Shown piece by piece: positions 9,401 to 15,374 of a stretch of 64,000 nt of DNA. A program made the position numbers and the translations under genes. Source of the stretch: Pseudomonadota bacterium (GTDB lineage: Bacteria; Pseudomonadota; Alphaproteobacteria; Rhodobacterales; Rhodobacteraceae); assembly GCA_038533575.1 (NCBI GenBank), contig JBCAYL010000001.1, forward strand, positions 2,260,226 to 2,324,225. The letters run 5' to 3'. Within the stretch, counting starts at the first letter, position 1, and every line of letters begins with the position of its first letter. Below the pieces are notes generated by a model. The model was not told where the DNA came from and did not search any database. It was given only the letters and a program-made list of their open reading frames with translations.

Positions 9401-9595
9401 AAGGATCACATCCCGGCCCGATGCGTGCACGCTGGCACCGTGTATGGACGGCATGAGGACGGCCTTCGCCGAGGCATCAACCGCTGCCTCGAGGCGCGGA
9501 CCAGCACTATTGCTGGCCCACCAGCCCAATCCGGCAATGCCGGCCAGAAGCACTACGCCCCCCAAGGCCTTGCGCACGCGTGTAACCCTCAACAT
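6419..9595 (-). CDS. large OmpA-like protein with BON-like start and six internal repeats
   Basis: A 1058-residue envelope protein. An N-terminal transmembrane helix (about residues 11-28) is followed by a BON-like region (about 33-150). Six tandem modules follow, each carrying DDGxPx...L then GK[LM]P, with DDG at about residues 214, 331, 446, 553, 673 and 788, a spacing of 107-120 residues. The C-terminus is OmpA-like (about 950-1058: FLEDSARLS, LSQARAEALIAAL, RDRVTLTW), but the usual GHTD peptidoglycan-contact motif is replaced by SAPYAG. It probably spans the periplasm from an inner-membrane anchor; binding of peptidoglycan is doubtful. ATG 9595 is preferred over the TTG one codon earlier. 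Confidence 0.85.
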   Translation of the reverse strand: MLRVTRVRKALGGVVLLAGIAGLGWWASNSAGPRLEAAVDASAKAVLMPSIHGASVHASGRDVILSGLVDSQAEREALLESLEATQGYRAIQDDTTLLPVASPFEFRSVHAGGRVVSVSGHVPTEQARRRLEPVLGDAADALLLASGAPDGWLAAVNASLKASQSLKETRTHLSDNELALQGLAARPGNHRAAMAALGKVPENYTQDVAIDLEDDGTPFTLTVTYERGVTARAAGKLPASMSRRALAPLGPDLLADALFTARINSESGLWRDAAQAAIAALAALETGELRIIARAGTIVGAGTRADLVAAESALADLPSGFAISMELSLVDDGRPIALSGSKDGDGLRLSGKLPFGATAFGLGLPVLPSGIDVAEIDATDGAFLALAATGISALAELETGSLIVKDGVSARLALEGEVRVPGEAEAIAERLAGAAGEVSLNLRPRDDGRPLSLEATRTADGTELRGKLPADTVLDLGPGVSIAGIELGPRNFDAAAEAGLAALALLDDGSLSLDGTRLTLRGQATRSRIRAALAALEALPEEFEASTELSPRDDGLPLGFTAEKAGDTVTLIGKMPFGTEPSALGLDAFEEAMIVSEVDANAPSFLGVSQAGLRALAALRNGRLFVADADEEGAPARLRIEGAVTRSELDAVNAALGELPAGVAPVIDVVFADDGTPLRVIAAFDGAELSVAGKLPFGTAPEDLGLETFGAEVEVAEIPARASDFRSTVVRGLAALALLERGELEVMDAAEVEGRASLVLRGVALTPDRLDAALDAAELEAADITVLDDGTPPSFTLSYTAAEGATLAGKLPMGLSTRGVAEALGLPMLASQAVEGLVGDASVFDVSSVRPWLPALAALELRVGADGLDSIEITPEPGVDAELLLQGMGDAFAVPIRLAASEMPMPNSERTHALTGRIERFSGGAWLPLQAFEPSFERCDAESAERLAEAELEFLEDSARLSLRAARELNALAGIIAHCHAALPELRIAVSAPYAGREVSAETADLSQARAEALIAALILRGVDEDALSAQPASKLAKNAISDEAQPRDRVTLTWSQP

Positions 9596-9697
9596 CAATA
9601 AAGCAGCACAGACATCTTCGCTGCACTGACATCATTGTAGCAAGTCTCGGGCCACGGCGGCCCGGCGACTGTGGCTTTCGCGCACCTTTGGGTTTTG

Positions 9698-10555
9698 TCA
9701 GACGGCCGCTTTGAGGCTCTCGTCGAGATAGATCTCGCGCAACCGGCGCGCGATCCGGCCCGGCTTCCCTTCACCCACGGGTGCACCGTCGATCTCGACG
9801 ACGGGCATGACGAAGGTGGAGGCCGAGGTGACGAAGGCCTCGTCCGCGCCCTGCGCCTCTTCGATGGTGAAGGCGCGTTCTTCCACGGTCATCTGGGCCT
9901 CCCGCGCAAACCTGAGCACCGCCGCACGGGTGATCCCGTGGAGAATGTCGTTGGACAGGTGGCGCGTGATGATCTTGTTGCCTTTGACGATGTAGGCGTT
10001 GTTGGACGTGCCTTCCGTGACAGCGCCCTCCTGCACCATCCAGGCGTCATCGGCGCCCGCGGCCTTGGCCATCATCTTGCCCATGGAGGGATAGAGGAGC
10101 TGTACCGTCTTGATGTCGCGACGGCCCCAGCGCTGATCCTCGATGGAGATGACGCGGATGCCCGTCTCGGCGGCCGGTGCCTTGGCCAGCCCGGGCTTAG
10201 CCTGCGTGAAGAGAACCACGGTTTGGGGCGTGTCCGCCGGGGGATAGGCAAAGTCGCGATCCGCGGCGCCCCGGGTGACCTGCAGGTAGACGAGGCCTTC
10301 ATCGATCTCGTTCCGACGGACGAGCTCGCGATGCACGTCGAGCAGTGTCTCCGCATCCATGGGCATGTCCATGCCGAGTTCGGCGAGGGACCGCTCGAGA
10401 CGCAGGGCGTGCCCCTCGAAATCGATGAGCTTTCCGCCGAGCACGGAGGTCACTTCGTAGACGCCGTCCGCAAAGAGGAACCCGCGATCGAAGACCGATA
10501 CCGTCGCCTCCTCCTCCGGCAAGAAGGCTCCGTTGACAAAGACCGTGCGAGACAT
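9698..10555 (-). CDS. dat: D-amino-acid transaminase (class IV PLP aminotransferase)
   Basis: A fold-type IV PLP aminotransferase of 285 residues, closest in character to D-amino-acid transaminase, which moves the amino group between D-alanine and 2-oxoglutarate to give D-glutamate and reverses it. Seen are the N-terminal FVNGAFLPEEEA strand, the PLP-lysine region DIKTVQLLYPSMGK, and GAVTEGTSNNAYIVK, which holds the phosphate-binding residues. The ATG at 10555 has GAGGGGG six bases upstream; other in-frame ATGs at 10561 and 10570 would overlap that motif. It lies downstream of dgcN-dgcA on the same strand, separated by twin hairpins, which fits a role in D-amino-acid use. Branched-chain specificity cannot be excluded. 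Confidence 0.82.
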   Translation of the reverse strand: MSRTVFVNGAFLPEEEATVSVFDRGFLFADGVYEVTSVLGGKLIDFEGHALRLERSLAELGMDMPMDAETLLDVHRELVRRNEIDEGLVYLQVTRGAADRDFAYPPADTPQTVVLFTQAKPGLAKAPAAETGIRVISIEDQRWGRRDIKTVQLLYPSMGKMMAKAAGADDAWMVQEGAVTEGTSNNAYIVKGNKIITRHLSNDILHGITRAAVLRFAREAQMTVEERAFTIEEAQGADEAFVTSASTFVMPVVEIDGAPVGEGKPGRIARRLREIYLDESLKAAV

Positions 10556-10648
10556 GGGCATCCCCCTCATTCACTCCGAGGCGCGTGGTGCGGTATTTCC
10601 CGGCGCGCCTCAAGCCTCCATGGCGTCGCGGCGGCGGCTCAAGGCGAC

Positions 10649-10693
10649 AAAATCCTTTCGAAGGATTTTCTCAAGGGTTTTCGAAAAACCCTT
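10649..10693. repeat. twin perfect hairpins (terminator-like, possibly a dispersed element)
   Basis: Two adjacent perfect inverted repeats stand in the 170-bp gap between dgcA and dat. The first is AAAATCCTT-tcg-AAGGATTTT (10649-10669) and the second AAGGGTTTT-cga-AAAACCCTT (10673-10693), with three bases between them. On the minus strand the second hairpin read ends in TTTT, so it can act as an intrinsic terminator of dgcNA. The pair differs in base composition from the GC-rich surroundings. Confidence 0.7.
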
Positions 10694-10725
10694 GCTGTCT
10701 CGGGGCCGACCATGGCGCGAGGAAG

Positions 10726-11688
10726 CTACCCCCACAGCGCAGGAGCAGGCGGATGCACGCCCTCATGATCGTAGAGGAGCGCCGCGTCACGATCCGACGC
10801 GAGGAGCAGCGGACCATCGAGATCCACTGTGGCAGCCTCCTGTGCCAAGAGCACCGCTGGCGCCATCGACAGCGACGACCCGACCATGCAGCCAACCATC
10901 ACCTCGAAGCCAGCGCGCCGCGCCGCCGATCGCAATGCCAGCGCTTCCGTCAGGCCACCAGTCTTGTCGAGCTTGATGTTGACCATGTCATAGCGCCCCC
11001 CGAGCGCCGCGAGGGACGCACGATCATGGCAGCTCTCATCCGCGCAGATCGGGAGCGGTCGCGCCATGCCGGCCAGGGCTTCATCCTCGCCGGCGGGGAG
11101 GGGCTGCTCCACGAGCCTCACCCCGAGCCGGACCATGTGCGGCGCGAGCTCGGCGTAGAGCGCCGCACTCCACCCTTCGTTGGCATCGACGATGATGGCC
11201 GCCTCCGGTGCGCCGCGTCGCACCGCTTCGAGGCGCGGCATGTCGTCCTCGGTGCCGAGCTTGATCTTGAGCAAGGGGCGGTGCGCCGCCTTCCGCGCAG
11301 CAGCCTCCATCTCTTCCGCGTCGCCGAGCGACAGCGTGAAAGCGGTTTGGACCGGGAGAGGCGGCGCGAGCCCCGCGACATCCCATGCGCGCGCTCCAGC
11401 TAGTTTCGCCTCTAGGTCCCAAAGCGCGCAATCAACGGCGTTGCGCGCGGCCCCGGAGGCCATTTCCTCCTGGAGCGCTGTCCGCGTGATGTCTCTTGGC
11501 AAAGCGGCGATCTGCGCGGCCACGCTGTCCATCGTTTCGCCATACCGCGCATAGGGCACGCTTTCACCCTGGCCCGTCTTGCCATCGCGCGTGACCCTCA
11601 CAGTGATCACGTCCGCCGCCGACTTCGAGCCACGGGAGATCGTGAAAACCTCTGCGAGCGGGAAACTCTCCTTCGAGACCTCAATCAT
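10726..11688 (-). CDS. dgcA: dipeptide epimerase-like enolase-superfamily racemase, probable N-acetyl-D-glutamate racemase
   Basis: An enolase-superfamily enzyme of the muconate-cycloisomerase/dipeptide-epimerase subgroup, 320 residues. Active-site landmarks are LKIKLG (KxK base), IIVDANEGW, LVEQPLP and CADESC (the three metal ligands), and NIKLDKTGG (opposite base). Older annotation would call it L-Ala-D/L-Glu epimerase. Its pairing with a DUF1611 gene 43 bp upstream matches the DgcN-DgcA pair known to convert D-Glu through N-acetyl-D-Glu to N-acetyl-L-Glu, so DgcA is the better guess. The start MIEVSK at 11688 is preferred, because longer readings run into the upstream gene. Confidence 0.8.
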   Translation of the reverse strand: MIEVSKESFPLAEVFTISRGSKSAADVITVRVTRDGKTGQGESVPYARYGETMDSVAAQIAALPRDITRTALQEEMASGAARNAVDCALWDLEAKLAGARAWDVAGLAPPLPVQTAFTLSLGDAEEMEAAARKAAHRPLLKIKLGTEDDMPRLEAVRRGAPEAAIIVDANEGWSAALYAELAPHMVRLGVRLVEQPLPAGEDEALAGMARPLPICADESCHDRASLAALGGRYDMVNIKLDKTGGLTEALALRSAARRAGFEVMVGCMVGSSLSMAPAVLLAQEAATVDLDGPLLLASDRDAALLYDHEGVHPPAPALWG

Positions 11689-11731
11689 GCGAGCGATCCC
11701 TTGTGGGACAGTTCCGAGCGGCGCGCTGCGG

Positions 11732-12733
11732 TCAAATCGCTTCCAGTGCATCGACGAGACGCCCGCTCCCGTGACGGAACGGGTCCACGGTGGGCAATCC
11801 CATCCGCGCCTCGACGTCCCGGCAGTAGTCCGAAGCCTCGTCGTCGCCCATATGCTGCGTGTTGATGGAGACCCCGATGACCTCGCAGCCCGGATTTGCC
11901 ACCCGTGCGAGGGGGAGCGCCGTGTCCCGCAAGGCCTCGAGGCTCGGCAATCCGTATCCCGGCAGGCCGCGCATATGGGCCCGCGTGGGCTCGTGACACA
12001 GCACGAGCGCATCGGGCTGCCCGCCATGGATCAGCGCCATCGTCACCCCGGAATAGGAGACGTGGAAAAGCGACCCCTGGCCTTCGATGAGGTCCCAGTG
12101 GTCTGGCGCGCTGTCGGGGGTCAGCCATTCGATGGCGCCTGCCATGAAATCCGCGATCACCGCATCAAGCGGCACGCCGCGCCCGGTGATCAGGATGCCG
12201 GTCTGGCCCGTGGGCGCGAAGGTGCTCTTGAGCCCGCGCGCGCGCATCTCCCGGTCCACGGCGAGGCCGGTATACATTTTGCCCACCGAGCAATCGGTGC
12301 CCACTGCGAGCATACGTTTGCCCCGGCGCTTCACCCCGTTGGCAATGGGATAGGCGACGGATGGGATCCGCACGTCATGAAGCTGTCGCCCCGCCTTGGC
12401 CGCCGCGGTCACGAGATCGCCCTCGTCGCGCAGAAGACTGTGGAGGCCAGATGCCACGTCATAGCCCAGCGAGATGGCCCGTTGGATGACGCCCTTCCAT
12501 GCTTCGGAGATGACGCCGCCCCTGTTGGCCACTCCGATCACGAGAGTCCGCGCGCCGGCCTCATACGCCTCCTCGAGGGTCACATCGCGGAGCCCGACAT
12601 CGGCTTCGCACCCTGCCATGCGAAGCTGCCCCACGCAGTGTTCTGGACGCCAATCCTTGATGCCCTGGGCGACCTTTGCCGCGAGCTGATCGGGCGCATC
12701 ACCGAGGAAGAGTAGATATGGCGTGGGAATCAT
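11732..12733 (-). CDS. dgcN: DUF1611 protein, probable D-glutamate N-acetyltransferase DgcN
   Basis: A 333-residue DUF1611 protein with a P-loop-like segment (AVGTDCSVGKMYT, about residues 142-154) in its C-terminal NTPase-like domain and an N-terminal Rossmann-like domain. In marine bacteria, family members paired with an epimerase gene have been characterised as D-glutamate N-acetyltransferases (DgcN). The adjacent dgcA on the same strand supports this assignment; the sequence alone does not prove the reaction. It is divergent from mcl1, with a 251-bp intergenic region that should hold both promoters; I could not define an operator there. Confidence 0.75.
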   Translation of the reverse strand: MIPTPYLLFLGDAPDQLAAKVAQGIKDWRPEHCVGQLRMAGCEADVGLRDVTLEEAYEAGARTLVIGVANRGGVISEAWKGVIQRAISLGYDVASGLHSLLRDEGDLVTAAAKAGRQLHDVRIPSVAYPIANGVKRRGKRMLAVGTDCSVGKMYTGLAVDREMRARGLKSTFAPTGQTGILITGRGVPLDAVIADFMAGAIEWLTPDSAPDHWDLIEGQGSLFHVSYSGVTMALIHGGQPDALVLCHEPTRAHMRGLPGYGLPSLEALRDTALPLARVANPGCEVIGVSINTQHMGDDEASDYCRDVEARMGLPTVDPFRHGSGRLVDALEAI

Positions 12734-12984
12734 CGCGGGCTCCAGTCTTGCGCTGAGCTTATGACGGGCCTCCGAGAAACGCGCGCCTTTTCCGACACTT
12801 CACAGCCCTGATCCGGACCATGCCGAGCGTGATCAATTTCGCGAACGAGGATATGGCGGGCAATTCCCGTGCCGACGGCTGGCCTCGATCGCGGACGCTG
12901 CAATGCAGAAAGTGCCTTGCAAGAGCGCCCGCAAGATCATATCGCGCAGAGCAGGATCTACGACACGATATTGCGAGGCCACCC

Positions 12985-13941
12985 ATGTCTTTCCGCCTGC
13001 AACCCGCTCCCCCGGCGCGACCAAACCGCTGCCAGCTCTTCGGCCCCGGCTCGAGGCCCGCCCTTTTCGAGAAGATGGCAGGGAGCGCGGCGGACGTCAT
13101 CAACCTGGACCTGGAAGACAGCGTCGCCCCCGATGACAAGGAAACGGCCCGCAAGAACGTCATCGCCGCCATCGGCGACATCGACTGGGGAAAAAAGACG
13201 CTCAGCGTGCGCATCAACAGCCTCGACTCGCCCTTCTGGTATCGCGACGTGGTGGACCTGCTCGAACAGGCCTCCGAGCGGCTGGACCGCATCATGATCC
13301 CAAAGGTGGGCAACGGCGCCGATCTCTACGCTGTCGATGCGCTCGTGAGCGCGGTGGAGGCTGCCAAGGGGCGCGGAAAACGGCTCGCCTTCGAGGTCAT
13401 CATCGAGAGCGCCGCGGGCATCGCGCATGTGGAAGAGATCGCCGCAGCCAGCCCTCGGCTCGAGGCCATGAGCCTCGGCGCGGCCGATTTCGCGGCCTCC
13501 ATGGGCATGGCCACGACGGGCATCGGCGGCACGCAGGAAAACTACTACATGCTCCACGACGGCCAAAAGCACTGGTCCGACCCATGGCATTGGGCGCAGG
13601 CCTCCATCGTCGCCGCTTGTCGGACCCATGGGGTGCTCCCCGTCGATGGGCCCTTCGGAGATTTTTCCGACGAAGACGGCTTCCGCGCGCAAGCGCTGCG
13701 ATCGGCGACGCTCGGGATGGTGGGCAAGTGGGCCATTCACCCCAAGCAGGTGGCGCTCGCCAACGAGGTCTTCACCCCCTCAGAGGCCGCCATTACGGAA
13801 GCCAAGGAAATCCTCGCCGCAATGGAGGACGCCAAGGCCTCCGGCGCGGGCGCGACGGTCTACAAGGGGCGTCTCGTCGATATCGCCTCGATCAAACAGG
13901 CCGAGGTCATCGTGAAACAGGCTGAGCTCATCAGCAGTTAG
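12985..13941 (+). CDS. mcl1: L-malyl-CoA/beta-methylmalyl-CoA lyase
   Basis: The 318-residue protein is of the CitE/HpcH aldolase superfamily and matches Mcl1 in length and sequence style. Mcl1 cleaves beta-methylmalyl-CoA to glyoxylate and propionyl-CoA and malyl-CoA to glyoxylate and acetyl-CoA in the ethylmalonyl-CoA pathway. Landmarks are SRPALFEKMAGSAADV, LDLEDSVAPDDKE (acidic metal region), FEVIIESAAG, and the C-terminal GKWAIHPKQV. The start MSFRLQP at 12985 gives the normal length; the longer in-frame reading from 12820 is noncoding-like. It implies acetyl-CoA assimilation without relying on the glyoxylate shunt. Confidence 0.93.
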   Translation: MSFRLQPAPPARPNRCQLFGPGSRPALFEKMAGSAADVINLDLEDSVAPDDKETARKNVIAAIGDIDWGKKTLSVRINSLDSPFWYRDVVDLLEQASERLDRIMIPKVGNGADLYAVDALVSAVEAAKGRGKRLAFEVIIESAAGIAHVEEIAAASPRLEAMSLGAADFAASMGMATTGIGGTQENYYMLHDGQKHWSDPWHWAQASIVAACRTHGVLPVDGPFGDFSDEDGFRAQALRSATLGMVGKWAIHPKQVALANEVFTPSEAAITEAKEILAAMEDAKASGAGATVYKGRLVDIASIKQAEVIVKQAELISS

Positions 13942-13972
13942 AGGCGGGAGAGCAAAGCGCGCTGGGGGGGAC

Positions 13973-14025
13973 CCGCCCTTTTTGGCGGCGGGGGTGGGCG
14001 GGTGGGCCGCTGTCAAAAAGGGCGG
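13973..14025. terminator. long inverted repeat between mcl1 and lysA
   Basis: CCGCCCTTTTTG (13973-13984) is repeated as its exact reverse complement at 14014-14025, a 12-base perfect stem. A competing shorter hairpin, GGGCCGC/GCGGCCC, lies at 14004-14010 and 14022-14028. The position, 32 bases after the mcl1 stop, suits transcription termination, although the U-tract is inside the stem rather than after it. Confidence 0.5.
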
Positions 14026-14068
14026 CCCAAATCTTGCCCGCGGCACGGCTCTGCCATAAGCGCCCCTG

Positions 14069-15340
14069 ATGGACCATTTTCTCTATAGAGATGGCGCCCT
14101 CTTCGCCGAGGACGTGCCCATAGCCGACATCGCCGCCGAGGTCGGGACGCCGTTTTATGTCTATTCAAGCGCCACGCTCCTGAGGCACTACCACCTCTTC
14201 AATGACGCGCTGAGCTGGTCGACGCCCGGGCACCTTGTCTGCTTTGCCATGAAGAGCGCGTCAAACCAGGCGATCCTCAAGCTTCTCGGCGACGCCGGGG
14301 CCGGCATGGATGTCGTCTCGGGCGGCGAATACGCGCGCGCCCGCGCCGCAGGCATCCCCGGGGACCGGATCGTGTTTTCCGGCGTGGGCAAGACACGGGA
14401 CGAGATGCGCCTGGCGCTGGAGGGCGGGGTCCGGCAATTCAACGTGGAAAGCGAGCCCGAACTCACCGCGCTCTCAGAGGTGGCTGAAAGCCTTGGGCAG
14501 ACCGCGCCGATCACCATTCGGGTGAATCCGGACGTGGACGCCAAGACCAACGACAAGATCGCCACCGGCCGCAAGGGGGACAAGTTCGGTATCCCCATCG
14601 CGCGGGCCCGCGAGGTCTATGCGGCGGCCGCCAAGCTCCCCGGCATCAAGGTGATCGGGATCGACGTGCACATTGGCTCCCAGCTCACCGAGCTCGCGCC
14701 GTTTCGCACTGCTTACCGGAAGGTGGCCGACCTCACCGAGACCCTGCGCGCCGATGGTCACGAGATCACGCGCCTCGATCTTGGGGGTGGTCTCGGCATT
14801 CCCTACGCCCGGGACAACTCTGCGCCGCCCGTGCCGCTCGAATACGGAAAACTGATCCAAGAGGAAGTGGGCCATCTCGGCTGCGAGATCGAGATCGAGC
14901 CCGGTCGGCTCATTTCCGGCAATGCAGGCATTCTGGTGGCCGGAGTGATCTACGTCAAAGAGGGCGAGGACCGGCAGTTTCTCATCCTCGACGCGGCCAT
15001 GAACGATCTCATCCGGCCAGCCATGTACGGCGCCTACCACGACATCGTGCCTGTCACGGAGCCCGCCCCCGGGATCGAGCCCGCGACCTATGACATCGTC
15101 GGGCCGGTCTGCGAATCCGGGGATACCTTTGCAAAGGCTCGCGCCATGCCGCGCGTGGCGCCCGGCGCGCTCGTGGCCTTCCGGTCCGCCGGCGCCTACG
15201 GGGCGGTCATGTCCAGTGAGTACAACACCCGCCCGCTTATTCCGGAAGTCCTCGTGCGCGGGGATCAATTCGCGGTTATTCGCCCGCGTCCCACCTTTGA
15301 CGACATCATCAATCGCGATACCATTCCCTCTTGGCTATGA
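14069..15340 (+). CDS. lysA: diaminopimelate decarboxylase
   Basis: LysA decarboxylates meso-diaminopimelate to L-lysine using PLP, the last step of lysine synthesis. The 423-residue protein has the PLP-lysine region CFAMKSASNQ, the conserved HIGSQ, the glycine-rich LDLGGGLGIPY, EPGR for phosphate contact, CESGDTFA with the catalytic cysteine, and SAGAYGAVMSSEYN near the C-terminus. The length is typical. The next gene on the same strand starts 34 bp downstream, so the DUF4175 protein is probably cotranscribed. Confidence 0.97.
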   Translation: MDHFLYRDGALFAEDVPIADIAAEVGTPFYVYSSATLLRHYHLFNDALSWSTPGHLVCFAMKSASNQAILKLLGDAGAGMDVVSGGEYARARAAGIPGDRIVFSGVGKTRDEMRLALEGGVRQFNVESEPELTALSEVAESLGQTAPITIRVNPDVDAKTNDKIATGRKGDKFGIPIARAREVYAAAAKLPGIKVIGIDVHIGSQLTELAPFRTAYRKVADLTETLRADGHEITRLDLGGGLGIPYARDNSAPPVPLEYGKLIQEEVGHLGCEIEIEPGRLISGNAGILVAGVIYVKEGEDRQFLILDAAMNDLIRPAMYGAYHDIVPVTEPAPGIEPATYDIVGPVCESGDTFAKARAMPRVAPGALVAFRSAGAYGAVMSSEYNTRPLIPEVLVRGDQFAVIRPRPTFDDIINRDTIPSWL

Positions 15341-15374
15341 TGCCGTTGCTCCGCACCGGAGCGGAGAGCCCGCG

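Noticed and set aside
12820..12984. N-terminal extension of mcl1
   Set aside because: The 55 codons have no similarity to Mcl1 and the 318-residue reading from 12985 already has the usual family length.
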